From positions 57,264,984 through 57,328,983 of the forward strand of contig NC_088300.1 in assembly GCF_032854445.1 (NCBI RefSeq): a DNA stretch of 64,000 nucleotides, in the 5' to 3' direction. The stretch comes from Liolophura sinensis. Its lineage: Eukaryota > Mollusca > Polyplacophora > Chitonida > Chitonidae. The notes under the pieces were generated by a model that saw only the letters and a program-made list of their open reading frames with translations, had not been told where the DNA came from and made no database searches. A program made the translations under genes and the position numbers. How positions within the stretch are numbered: position 1 is the stretch's first letter; each line of letters opens with the position of its first letter. Positions 38,927 to 50,129 of the stretch are shown in pieces.

Positions 38927-39029
38927 CTGCAATTCATGTGTTGATAAACCCCGTCCACGACGATATTCCTGTTGAGTGATGAGACTGTCGTTTTCGTTAA
39001 CAAGGTCCACAAATGGCTGCATGGGCAGC
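38927..39029 (-). CDS. Isolated exon-like open segment, unidentified
   Basis: On the minus strand a C/T-rich tract with TTTTGCAG precedes a 103-nt frame that ends CAG|GTATTG, so both splice sites look acceptable. The frame includes QPFVDLVNENDSLI and EYRRGRGLSTHELQ, with mixed charged and polar residues like real protein. I do not recognise a family and found no partner exon nearby. It could be an exon of an unidentified minus-strand gene or chance. Confidence 0.3.
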
Positions 39030-39204
39030 CTGCAAAAGCAGGGGAGTAAATTATATACTCCGAGGACTTGTACCGTAATTGAAATGTTCATGCGGGGATT
39101 AAGATAGACGGAGGGATATAAAGAAAACAAGATTTCCTGTTACAGGTTAACTACATAACTGCATTCTGTCGTTCGTTCGTTCGTACGTGGGTAAGCATGT
39201 ATGT

Positions 39205-39450
39205 TCTTGGTTTAACGTCGCTCTTTCAATTTTTCAGGTTTGTGACGACGAGGAGTCAGTAGGTTTGTGTACACATTTTGTGTCTTCTTGTGGCAGGGGG
39301 ACTCCTGCCACCAAAGTACTACCGCCACTGAAGTTTCATGAAAACACACCAGTTGCATTTTCTTGCTATAGCCTCTCAGTGTTGAGCGCCAAACGAGGCA
39401 CCAACAAGTAGAATTTGTAAAGTCTTTGGTATGACCCGATCCAGGTTTCA
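39205..39450 (+). mobile_element. SINE-like repeat (TTTAACGTCGC / GACGACGAGGAGT family)
   Basis: GGTTTAACGTCGCTCTTTCA, GTGACGACGAGGAGTCAGTA, GTTGAGCGCCAAACGAGGCA and AGTCTTTGGTATGACCCGAT occur in order. The 3' part matches 59880-59915, where a tRNA-like region in reverse orientation follows. Shares its 5' part with 46490-46720. I associate this wording with mollusc genomes. Confidence 0.55.
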
Positions 39451-39912
39451 TCTTGCATTTAGCCGCAACTGCTCTGATGGGTACTGAACTAACCAATTGT
39501 GGTTGATGCTAACTAATTGTGGTTGGGGTGGCGCAGAAGCCTCAGGTGGCGTGGGTAGAGCCGAAGGGACAGAGGCAGACACTAGGCTGGATGGTTGAGG
39601 CAGGGCTGAGGTTGTTTGTGGTTGGACAGCTGAGTCAAGAGGCAGGTAGGATGGTTGAAGACTTGAGGTAAAGGAAGCATAATCCAGGGAAAAGGCAGTG
39701 GATGAGTTGAACAGAAATGTAGAAGTGGCATAATCCAGGAAAAAGGCAGTGAATGAGTTGAACAGAAATGGAGAGATGGGCTGGATGTCAGGTACATGAA
39801 GATGGTTCTGAAAAGCCAGATGCAGATGTTGAAGGATGGGCTGCAGGTTGAGAGGCCGTGGCTGCTGGGCTGAGTGTATCAATATCTGAAAAGCCAAAAA
39901 ATAATGTTTCAC
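39448..39912 (-). CDS. Proline/glutamine/leucine-rich open frame with 17-residue tandem repeat
   Basis: 154-codon open frame, the longest in the window. Two adjacent 51-bp units (cores at 39678 and 39729) encode FLFNS(F/S)TAF(F/S)LDYA-type repeats. The rest is low-complexity Q, P, S and L. There is no signal peptide or known domain. The 3' end overlaps a SINE-like repeat. A tandem repeat whose length is a multiple of three keeps frames open by itself, so coding status is doubtful. It may be a relic of a transposon-derived gene or simple-sequence DNA. Confidence 0.25.
   Translation of the reverse strand: MKHYFLAFQILIHSAQQPRPLNLQPILQHLHLAFQNHLHVPDIQPISPFLFNSFTAFFLDYATSTFLFNSSTAFSLDYASFTSSLQPSYLPLDSAVQPQTTSALPQPSSLVSASVPSALPTPPEASAPPQPQLVSINHNWLVQYPSEQLRLNAR
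39678..39778. repeat. 51-bp tandem repeat, 2 copies
   Basis: CATAATCCAGG(G/A)AAAAGGCAGTG and GATGAGTTGAACAGAAATG / GAATGAGTTGAACAGAAATG recur at a 51-bp offset with a few substitutions. Confidence 0.85.
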
Positions 39913-40218
39913 AGCATTGTTACAAGGTTTGCATATTCAGAAAGACATATTATGTGAGATACATGTAATAGGATGAATCTGTGTAGTTTCTTTCATCATA
40001 GAAATATGTGACTTAGGGCAAGTATGAAGATGGAAATTTTAAAGTTGCTTAAAGTCAAATTATATTCCATGGCCTGTATTTTCTTTTGCAAATGCAGGAA
40101 ATTTCAGTAGTTTATGTATACTGTATAAGTCGTGAAGACGATATCAGTCCACTCTTTTCCTACATGTGATGTAATTAAGTAGGCTGGATACTAAAGCCAC
40201 TCTATTAACATTAATGTT

Positions 40219-40489
40219 GGGGCCTCCGTGGTTCAGTTGGTTAGCGCGCTAGCACAGCGTAATGACCCAAGAGTCTCTCACCAATGCGGTCGCTGTAAGT
40301 TCAAGTCCAGCTCATGCTGGCTTCCTCTCCGGCCGTACGTGGGAAGGTCTGCCAGCAACTTGCGGATGGTCGTGGGTTTCCCCGGGCTCCTCCTGGTTTC
40401 CACCCACCATAATGCTGGCCGCCATCGTATAAGTGAAATATCCTTGAGTACGGCGCAAAACACCAATCAAATAAATAAGTAAATAAATC
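40219..40489 (+). mobile_element. Full-length tRNA-derived SINE with target-site duplication
   Basis: The head GGGGCCTCCGTGGTTCAGTT, box A-like GTTCAGTTGGTTAGCGCGC and box B-like AGTTCAAGTCC lead into a central domain (CCGGCCGTACGTGGGAAGGT; GCGGATGGTCGTGGGTTTCC; ATAATGCTGGCCGCC) and an AAATAAGTAAATAAAT tail. AACATTAATG flanks it exactly (40207-40216 and 40490-40499). The central domain resembles what I recall of MetaSINE-type elements; that family name needs checking. Confidence 0.92.
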
Positions 40490-40849
40490 AACATTAATGC
40501 ACATGTCTACAGTTTATATACATGTAGAAGTGAAGCTGACGATTTATTGTTAGAGTAAATATACATGTCAACACATTTTACTGTTCATATACTAAAACCG
40601 TGTGATGAACTGCTGTGAAATCCTTATCCGCATGAATTTGCTTAGTCCCGCTTCATTGTTCTGAATTTCAGTATTGTCAGTCATTGAGTATGCTAATGTC
40701 TGAAACATAAAATGCTCAGTATTTGTGAGCTGTGGAAATTCCGGATTAGTTAGATTTACTTTTTTTATAAAAAAAGCAAAAAATAAATGAGAACACATAC
40801 CATACCTATATGCACACAATTCCCTAATTATTGGAGGCTAATTAAGATA

Positions 40850-40955
40850 TTTAATACTATCTTATATCAGTTTCCCAAGATTCTTCCAGACATGAAACTG
40901 ATCACCAAAGTGAAAAATTCTTGAGCGTAGCATTAAACAACGATGGAATAAATAA
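40850..40955 (+). repeat. SINE tail fragment
   Basis: AAAAATTCTTGAGCGTAGCA followed by TTAAACAACGATGGAATAAA resembles the 3' ends of the SINEs in this window, without a head. Confidence 0.35.
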
Positions 40956-42532
40956 TTTATTTTCCTTCTTGTAACTTATGCCAGTTGCAACATTACTGTT
41001 TAAAGCCTGACACATTATGTTATAAACAACATTTTTTTAACCCTGTATATGTAAAATTCATCACTTTGTATTTTCTTTAGCGGTATTTATTGTTAATCCT
41101 CTTATTCATTTTTTACATTAATATACATTGGTATACATTACTTATCGATGAATTTGTTCGTGAAAAAATGTGTTCTTGCGCCTACCATAGTCAAACAAAC
41201 ACGCCTTATGACGGATAAGTTCGCTTGTACATCATGTTACCAGGTCAGTCAGTTGGCATGTTTGTTTAATTTAACTTTAATTTGGACTTTGACTTTTTTC
41301 AGTTATAGGGGTGTGAGCAAAAACAGCACTGTACAAACATATGTAGGAATCGCTTCGCGGATTAATACGATTTGCACAGCGTTTTTTTAATTCATTCCCC
41401 AATGAACTGAATAAAAGCTGGAGTCAGTCGTTAAATTACGTTTGCGAACTTGAAGGTACAATGTATTCTTTCTTTCTTCTTTTGCTCTGTTATTTACATG
41501 ATAAACATAGGCCTAATCTTATACGTGTATGTGTTCATTTTATGTCGGAGAGTTATGAAACTCGCTGCAGAAATTTGCATTTTAGTTGTTCGCTAAAAAA
41601 TCGAAACAGAAGCAAAATTTCAACTCGTTACATATAACTTGCATATGAATAATGAAATGAACTGTTGACAGATCCCCTATTCTGAAGCCTCACCGAGGAC
41701 AAGTCAAGGACCCTCGACCACTAATAATAAAGACGTTCTTTATTTCTCGTGTGTACGGGATGCGACCACCATCCTAACCAGATCCACCAACATGTGTAAA
41801 CTGAACAGTGGGTATGGATATGTAGGCCTCCTTAGCTTTGCGCACAGATTTTATATGATGTAAATGTTGTTTCATAACAGAGCTGTTCCCCTTGTTTTCA
41901 TGTTGTCTATGAGAGTTGTTTCCCCTGAACTGACATGTAATAGGTAAATGCTGAAATCTGTATGTAAGCTGTTAGTAACTGTAAAACATTTATGCAGACA
42001 TGGCTGTGAGTTCCCAGAAAATGTAAGGAATGGAAGTAGCCTGGATTAACACAGTGTTTAAAACTGTTGCAGTATAAAGCTGGTAAAGGGCATCCACACA
42101 TGCAAACACAATGTTTCGGACACATTTCGCATTACGTGTTTATATAACTACCGGTAACGGTTTCCGAAATGAAATGACGGGAAAATAGAATTCTTTTTCA
42201 AATCGGGTGACGAAACAGCACGTGTATGAGGCTTAGAAAATTCCCTCCGCCATTTTACTGGAGCTTAACGGCAGATCCTATTAATTAGGCCTTTATCGCT
42301 GAAATGCCTTTGCATGCTGATTTGTTCCATTTATTCATGGGGCTGTCAACGGACAACACTGTCCCCGTAAAATGTATTAGCGGATGCAGTGTAAGCTGGT
42401 AAACGTTTTGGGATTTACAGGTTTGTAACAACTGTCCCTTGGTATTTTAAATTCTTGGACAAAAATAAAGGTGTTGTCTGGAAAATTTCAATCTTCTAGT
42501 CACTCACTTTGACCAGAAGTGGTGTGGAATAG

Positions 42533-42754
42533 CAACCCGAACATCCAGGAAGCAAATACAAAGGGCTTGTTTTTGTGATACCAGCAACGGCGGAAGGTTA
42601 CAAAATTGTGGACGAGATTGGGCCCGAGGCAGCGGAAGTAGTATTCCAGCCCATCAGACGATGGTCAAAAGGCCGCCCAGGCCTTGGAAGCCTTCGTTAT
42701 TTGTATCGCTATCTGGAGATGCTATTTAGGCGGTTTCGGGTGAAAAAATTCTGA
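42533..42754 (+). other. Unassigned open frame in a CpG-richer patch
   Basis: A 73-codon frame without an ATG near its start contains GYKIVDEIGPEAAEVVFQPI and ends RFRVKKF-stop. The surroundings (42130-42760) have more CpG than the flanks, with a CCGCCATTTT motif at 42249. It could be a first exon or promoter region of an unidentified gene, or chance. No splice partner or homolog recognised. Confidence 0.15.
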
Positions 42755-43224
42755 TAAATTCAGGATATACTGCACGTTACCCTTGATTTATTTTTTAATT
42801 TTTTTTTTATTCAAACCGCTCAACCAATGTCATATTATCTTTTGAAGAAAAAAAACAGAACAAAAAAACAATATTTCAGAGCAGGGAGGCTTTGCTTCCA
42901 CACATTTATTTCAATTTTACTTTTTTAATTTCAATTTCATTTCTCTGTCATCATGCCGCCAACGCAGACCTATATGAAAGTAACTAACGGAAGAAACTTG
43001 CCATTTACCGTAATATATCTTGTGGGACCAAAAATAGAAAATTTGTCGACCGACCGACCGACCCAACTTCAAAACAACGGCTTGTTACACGCAACAAATA
43101 ACTTCTTAATGATGACTGCATATCATATACTGTCGTCGCTGCTCTGGTTTCACAATTCCTACTGTATTTGCTTTGATTGTTGTTCAACTCCATGCTATAT
43201 AAGAACTTTTGACCAATACGATGA

Positions 43225-43440
43225 CTGTCAGTATGGATCCAAGACTTTTGGCAAACTACTGACAAACTTTCCCACGTCTGATCTACACGCTATATCGAAC
43301 GTTAAATTGTGCAAATGGTCACACTTATTGCCATGCGCCAAAACCCCATAGCCCGAGAGCGGGGGAATCTACAAATCCAAGGCTAGATTTGTACCCGCAC
43401 CTCATGTCCTAGCGATTGAAATACAAGTACCCTTTGACTA
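43225..43440 (+). repeat. Interspersed repeat (GTAAACCACTGACCTTTGGC family)
   Basis: ACTTTTGGCAAACTACTGAC, AAACTTTCCCACGTCTGATC and CGCACCTCATGTCCTAGCGA follow in order; the first two match the other copies of this family. It explains the 132-codon frame at 42953-43351, which has no protein-like character. Confidence 0.45.
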
Positions 43441-43572
43441 CTCGACCACGGTGCACCCCAAGTCTGTTTTAAGTGACGGTAATATACTTTGACGTAGGCC
43501 ATACACTTCAGATAGGCCAAGCTAAAAGAGTCATCTATGATAGTCATTATTAGACATACGCTGTGAAAGTGT

Positions 43573-43870
43573 GAAACTGGATCCGCCAACGTGATCATCT
43601 TTACCCTGTCAAGCAGCGAATCTGGATATGTCAACGTGATCATCTTTATCCTGTCAAGCAGCGAAACTGGATACGTCAACGTGATCATTTTTACCCTGTC
43701 AAGCAGCGAAACTGGATACGTCAACGTGATCATCTTTACCCTGCAAAGCAGCGAAACCGGACACGTCAGCGTGGTTATCTTTACCCTGTAAATCAGCGAA
43801 ACTGGATAATCAACGTAATCACCTTTGCCCTCTCAAGTAGCGAAAATGGGTCCTTCAACCTAGTCATTAT
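43573..43870. repeat. 45-bp minisatellite, about 6.6 units
   Basis: Units start GAAACTGGATACGTCAACGT and continue GATCATCTTTACCCTGTCAA GCAGC, at 43573, 43618, 43663, 43708, 43753, 43798 and 43842. The last is divergent (44-bp spacing). 45 is a multiple of three, so both strands stay open across several units (15-residue periods). These frames are not evidence of a gene. Confidence 0.95.
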
Positions 43871-44286
43871 TATGTTTTGAGAAAGTAGAAACGTGACTGC
43901 TCCGGATGATCTTCCACACAGCTCTGAGATGCTAGTTGTGTCTGAGTGAATGAACCAATAACACGTCCCTTATACACATCAGTGAAGGCCATAAACGAGT
44001 CATACGCCTAAATCCCACTAGACAATTAGGAATGAAAATGAACCAAAGGATTGCAGATATTGCATATTACGATAAACCGACGTTGCATCTGTGTAGGTTT
44101 TATTACACAGCAGTCGTTCGTGGTACAACCAGACAATGAAATGATCTGCAAATTTATACCCTTTCCTTCCATTACACTTTCATAACATCTTTTAACTTGT
44201 CGCTTTTTTTCAGCTGTCTCTAAAACCACGCATACTCACTGCCAAAATTGCCTTTCGTTAGTGACATTTTACAGCATAAGCTACCC

Positions 44287-44352
44287 TGTGTATGGTCGTG
44301 GGTTTCCTTCGGGCTTTGCCCGGTTTCCTCCCATCATAATGATGGCCACATA
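44287..44352 (+). mobile_element. SINE central-domain fragment (GCTCATGCTGG family)
   Basis: TATGGTCGTGGGTTTCCTTC, GGGCTTTGCCCGGTTTCCTC and CATAATGATGGCC match the central domain. Head and tail are absent. Confidence 0.7.
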
Positions 44353-45660
44353 CAGCACAAGCTGTACACAATCTTCTGTTGGACGCCCCTACTATTGACG
44401 GAAAATGCTGTTAGAAAACATTTTCTCAGTCATATTGTTAAACCCAATAAGCTTGTCTTCGAGGCCAAGACTACATTGCCTCATAATCATCAAAAAAGAA
44501 ATGGCGTGTTGGACAATGGGCGTGAAGAGTAATCTGTTTCGTTATGTATCAGCCTAGCAAGCGACTAAAGAATATCCCCATAAACAAACCTTACACTAGT
44601 CTATACTGTCACAGTGAATAGACTGCATTTTGTTTTTCTAACAAAATTTCCTAACATTGAATATCGAAGTCGTACTCTCGTGAAATCTCATGGCTACTAG
44701 GGAAAACATAAATTCCATTTATTAAGGTTATATTCTAACAAAACGTGATAACAATTTCAAACATAACGTCACCCGAGGCAATGGAGTATTCGTCTGGACA
44801 AGGAGGCAGAGTATTCTACCTCCATGGTCTGAAACACATGCTTAAAAGTTTGGCATTATGAATTTGATGAAGTCTTCTAATGCTGCATTTTGTGAGCAAT
44901 AAAAATTATGGACGTCTTGTGGCACTTGTGGTGTTACGTGTCGCTAGCCAATATTGGCAGTGAGTATGCCATTTGAGAAATCGCTGAGAATTGGCGAAAA
45001 GTTAAAAGAAACAGGCTGTGGGAGGCGGGCGTGTGCTCCATATGCAAGCAAGCTCAGGTTGAGCCTCTATTTAATTAAAAGCAGGTGCCATATGACCTGT
45101 GAGAAAGTTATCGCGAAGGTGATTCTTTTGCCCACAAGGGTAACCTGAGGTCTTTAGGTAGGCGCTGATACCCAGAAATCTGGCTGTGTAGAAGCTAATT
45201 GTAGCTCCTATGATGAGAGATTTTTTCAGAGGTCTAAATGTCATGAATTCATATTGAATTTAAAAAAAAGTAAATTGAATACAAAGTTTCACAGACCAGG
45301 ACATCGCCAATCGCAAGTGGCATTTAACTGTGGGTTTCAGGAATCATTAGTTGATAATCAGCTTTCTTATATTAGCATTCCAATTGTGATTGTGTAAGTC
45401 TTTAAAATTGCATCATGTTTTTAAATGTGCAAAAACAGACCTTTTACGCCTGCTTGCCATAAACCATTTTTTGTAAAATGATTTACAAAATACTGAAATT
45501 TGCCTTTGTATTCAATAAAATGTCCATATTAAGACACACAGAGTACACGGGTTAAGTGTCTTAGGGAAATAATATAAGACGCTATTTCTTGTGCTAGCTC
45601 ACACAAAGACCGATAATGCAGAAGCCACTAAAAACTACACACACACGCATTAATGGACAA

Positions 45661-46034
45661 TAGGGGAGTTTCGAGTTCGAACTTTTTCATAGATGAAGGT
45701 AGAAAAAGTTCAACTATCATGTGACACGTCAGAAATGTTAACTGTCTTAAGGCAACTATTTTGATCACATTCACTATAAGATGAGAGTCTGAAAAATGTG
45801 TCATAAAAGGTAATTTAGAGTAGACAAATGATAGAGAAATTGAGAATTTGAACGTTTGTAAACTTCAGGAGTTCCTAATCGAAAGAGGTGTCATTTGTGC
45901 CTCTAAAAAAGGGTGCCCGGTGATTAGTAAATCAGTTTCAACAAATGTTTCCTAACATTTTTCATCATTCACATGACACAGTAGGACTGTTTTTACCGTT
46001 GACGACAAAAGGGTTCCAACTCGGAACTCCCCTA
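45661..46034. mobile_element. MITE-like element, TAGGGGAGTT family, 374 bp
   Basis: The left end TAGGGGAGTTTCGAGTTCGA and right end GTTCCAACTCGGAACTCCCC TA are inverted repeats of about 22 bp with a few mismatches. TA at both edges suits a TA target duplication. No transposase frame inside. Confidence 0.75.
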
Positions 46035-46489
46035 TTCAGTATATATTTCACTACCCCCGGTACTGTTTCACGCCGGTCTCGAGTAAGATCACGACTCACA
46101 GCACGTCTTCACTGACTTGAATGTTTCATCTGTGCACGCCATTTGGAGTTAAGCCATAATCGCATTCATCCATTGATTAATTCATCAATATACATGTGTA
46201 TTATAACACCACGATTGTTAGTGCCGTGTGATATGACCTGAACGGATGCACCACGCTTTTCTTGAATTCAGAAGATTCTCTCGTTTCTAATTTTATATAA
46301 GCATGCTGCCTCAAAGACAAATTCACACAGTTCTATTTCAACCAGGGACAACGGCTCTATGAAGTAAACCGATATTAAATTCACAATGGATGTACATGCA
46401 CATAATCTCTGAAAACGCATGTAGCTTATAATGTATGTCAGCTAATCGAGACAGGCATCATGAAGGGCATATAAGATTCGCTGTAGTAT

Positions 46490-46720
46490 GCGTGCATGCT
46501 GGGGGTTTTAAATCATACTTAACAATTTTTAATTCACATGACGACGAGAATTCATTTGGTGTGTGTGTACACCGAAGACATCATTCATCTCTCTCTCCCT
46601 CCCTTGATCCCTTGACTTATGGGCCACAAAAGCCGCCCACTGTTGTGGGCTATAGCGTTACTGGACAGCAATGGCCTCCTTCTTGGTATTGGACTATGTG
46701 CCCCACATTTCGCCACGATA
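46490..46720 (+). mobile_element. SINE-like repeat (ACGTCG / ACATGACGACGAGAATTCA family)
   Basis: CATGCTGGGGGTTTTAAATC, ATACTTAACAATTTTTAATT and ACATGACGACGAGAATTCAT, then GTGTGTGTACACCGAAGACA, match the 5' part of the repeat at 39205. This accounts for the 146-codon plus-strand frame at 46435-46875, which is therefore not called as a gene. Confidence 0.45.
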
Positions 46721-48049
46721 TAGCGGACGTCATTGTGTTAGGTCTAGTAACCAAAACTGCCGAACATTTTTGTGAGCGCATTGGGGTCTTCACGATTTGG
46801 GCAAATTTTTCTGGAACTTTTTCTGCAATGTTCTCTAAATCTTTTAACCCTGTAGTTTCTCACGACGTTGCATAATTTGTCTTGTGTTTCACTCAGCGTT
46901 GCTTTTAACCTTATTATTTGTTATTATCCACGACTGTTCTAACGGTGATGTCATCTTGTGGCTAGGTGTGCCTGTTGCCCCCCATGGTTAAGACACCACT
47001 ATCATCCGTCTGGTATACTTATATTCTAAAATGGGAAAAAGTCACGGTCCGAAAAATGCTGTAGATTCTGTTTCATATTCGGATATACTCTGAAACCCGG
47101 TGTACATATGTATGCATGAACTATACGTGTTATTGCATGTGGAAGAAAACGGTAAGTTGTTAATTGTATATGTCCTCTCTAGATGTTGTCATCCTATCGA
47201 GTGCTAACAGGCAAGGCGCCACCAGGCCTGTGATTATTTACAACTATATAAAGGTATATGGAGCATATATAACTACTTGCGTTTGTGGTCAGCCAATTTT
47301 CACAGCTAAACACATAAACTGGAATTACTGACGCGGTTTACGTATAAAGCAAGTCAGGGGGGAATTCGGTTTCAGAGGAAGATTTCGCTCAGGTTCTTAG
47401 GTAAATGTCATGTCGTTATGAAAGCCTGGTGTGACCATGCTGTCTTTCATACACTTACCCCAGTAACAGCGACACTGTTAGATTTGGTCGAGGTAAGCGA
47501 CGACAATTTATCGTACAGTACAATTTTGTCGAGATTCAGAAAGTATCGGTGTTTTCCGAATCTCGTCCTAAGCTCGCATTGTCGCCTGGGTGTCGTTATT
47601 CCAAAGTTGAGTTGCAGGTCAAGATTAGAAGATCAGATTTAGAAATACAGAGAGAGAGAGATGGAGATTCACACGAAATTTGACCGAGAAGTGAAGGTGC
47701 AACAGTCCGACGCCGAGATCTCATTTTACCCTCACTTAAGGGCTCCGCATCCTTTACGTCTGACGTTCCACACATTTCTTCTAACAATCATCCTTTCTCT
47801 TTCGTGAACGAAACCTCTTCAGTCTTGCAGTCATGTACATAAGCATGTGGGAACAGTAATCCCATATGGAAAACTGCGATGACTAGGAATTGTATTTATT
47901 TATTTGATTGGGATTTTCCGGTTCACTAAACGAGGGCCGTCAGTATGCTCTCTGAAGACCACTTGCCATCCACTAATATTGTGTGAAATGTTTGTACGTC
48001 GCATGAGGTCAGTAACTGATTAATACTTGGTTGTTTAGCCTGGACCACC

Positions 48050-48138
48050 GGTTTCGTCCACTTATAAAACTCCACCATCGTATAAGTGAAAAATTCCTAA
48101 GTATGGCGTTAATCAACAATCAAATAAATAAATAAATA
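48050..48138 (+). mobile_element. SINE 3' fragment (GCTCATGCTGG family)
   Basis: CCACCATCGTATAAGTGAAA, AATTCCTAAGTATGGCGTTA and ATCAACAATCAAATAAATAA match the family's 3' end. An opposite-orientation tail (TATTTATTTATTTGATTGGG) lies just upstream at 47897. Confidence 0.7.
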
Positions 48139-49871
48139 TGTATTCGAGTATATGACTTGACAGGTTAGTGGCTGACCGGCTGGCTGGGGAACGAGACTTT
48201 AGTCACATGAGCCATAGAGGACCCCGCAACTGAGTTCAGATTCGATTTGATGTGTATATTTGCTTGCTGAATAATTTGATAAAATCATTTTTTTACCTTG
48301 GGAAAGCATGGGCTTCGATTGTCCCTCAACGCTTGGCGAGTTGGGCACGAAAATCGGGCCGCATAGCTGGCACCGTTTCTCCGTATAGCCTACTATAATA
48401 TGACATTAATATCCCAGATCAATACCTTTAGGGCTCTACCAGCTATCCTCCTGTGTCGTTTGTCTCACACTGTGTCTTAATTGCTGCTTCCTCACTTTAA
48501 AGTTGCCCCCGCCACCCCCTGACCTTCTGGTCTCTCCAATCCACATTAACTCACCCGTGGGTAACGTGTTCTACAATGTAAATATTTTGAATTTGTGCTG
48601 TACGCATACTCAAACAGGCTGAGATAAGCATATCGTGGCATAGCAGAATCAGTTTCATATCTTGATTCCTTCGTGCCAGGCTCATGCTGAAATATTAAAT
48701 CGTTTATCCAAAAGATGTCATTCATGCGACAGTATGGCACGTGGGGCCCATGGCTGCCTTTGTGAAGCCGTTGAGGGGTTGAAAACCAGTCTAGCATATA
48801 ATCTCATTGGTATTAATTATTAATAGTATCCCTTTTTTTGTTATAACTGTCTTCTACATCATTTCTCCTCAAAGAGAAAAAGCTTTTTACCATTACTAGA
48901 TTATTGGATCTTTTTCCTTTGTGTGAGATTAATTTTGAGGACACCATCGATGCATCCTGGTAACTTCATAGATGTTCTTTCTGGGGGTTTTTTCTGCGGT
49001 TAAATACCGTGCTGACAATGGGCTATTGGCCAGTTTGTCCAAACATGGCTTAAAAATTACCAGAAAGATCCACAAAATGTCATTCAATGCGCTGTCTTAA
49101 TGCTCTTGTGTATGGTCCATTTCTTTGTGGTTCTGAATGTCATTCAAGCTACTAACTCCATGCACCCACACATGCCCAGCAGTAGCCGATCCACGCAAGC
49201 CGTTAGCCACGACAGAATGGAGCGGCCGCACGTGTGACAAAGGTCGCAAACTAAATTAAGGTCCACCAGTTGTGTCAATACTCCATGAGCTTGCATTTAT
49301 GCAATGCATATTCAAAGTGTTAAATCCATTGCCTTTAAAAGGTTGTTTAGTTGTTAATGTTTGCGTTCATTTAATCAGTGAGCTTTTAAATCTTGCTCTG
49401 TCTCTGTTCGTCAAACTGTATCCATATTATCTCAACACAGTCAGCACTTAGCGCTCCGCTCCTAATTGCGTTATTATACGGCAATATTCGGAACCGGCAA
49501 TAAATACTACAATGTCCTGCTTAAACAGTCCCTGAAAGAGAGATAAAGGCTTCAGACACCGATTGCGACACCTCCGCCAAACAGCTATTGTTGAATTCAC
49601 TGAGAACGTAATCGAGCTCTCCTCTAAATGATGCAAATATGCTCTAAGCTGCATGTGGATGGACAAAGCTGGATCTTGGATGGACCCAGCTTTGTGCAGA
49701 GCGTGATTGAGATACACTGGATTTAGTCATTATCTACTGCGGATATAATGACGACGAAGGTCGCGAGTTTCGGATGGACGGAAATCAGGAGCATGTTGAG
49801 AGGTAGACTTGAAATCAAGGGTCGTTCTGGTGATATATGGTTTATACCGTGACAAATGCATTCAGTAAACC

Positions 49872-50129
49872 TACACTCAAAAATTAATCTATTGATTTTA
49901 ACAGAAATCTGCTGCCTGTGTGATGCTAGAATGTATTGCGTTATAATAACATAATACTGTGTCATATTCAACATAATGTCCTGTTAGTCCAACAAAATCT
50001 TTATGTTAAATTAATAGAATGTGTGTGTTATGTTTAACAGAATGATCTGTTGCAATAGTAGAATACATTATAGCATCACTCAAACAACAGACTTTCTGTT
50101 AAAATTAACAGATTAATTTTTGGAGTGTA
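49872..50129. mobile_element. MITE-like element, TACACTC family, 258 bp
   Basis: The left end TACACTCAAAAATTAATCTA and right end AGATTAATTTTTGGAGTGTA are inverted repeats. The match extends inward (TTTTAACAGAAA versus TTTCTGTTAAAA), giving arms of about 35 bp. TA at each edge. No coding capacity. AT-rich interior with further short inverted pieces. Confidence 0.85.

Larger units (their letters stand above)
43871..49871. other. Intergenic DNA
   Basis: No coding exon recognised. Contains a SINE fragment (44287), a MITE-like element (45661), a SINE-like repeat (46490) and a SINE tail (48050), each listed separately. Confidence 0.5.

Noticed and set aside
40231-40320. tRNA-like A and B boxes in the SINE heads
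   Set aside because: They do not fold into complete tRNAs with anticodon arms and acceptor stems. They are pol III promoters of SINEs, not tRNA genes.
40278-40504. Several overlapping frames on both strands at 40228-40504 and 59452-59789
   Set aside because: They are translations of the SINE itself, whose GC-rich central domain stays open in several frames.
42953-43351. 132-codon plus-strand frame
   Set aside because: Its 3' half is the GTAAACCACTGACC-family repeat; the rest has no protein-like pattern.
46435-46875. 146-codon plus-strand frame
   Set aside because: Overlaps an interspersed SINE-like repeat shared with 39205-39450. No domain, and no splice or promoter context.
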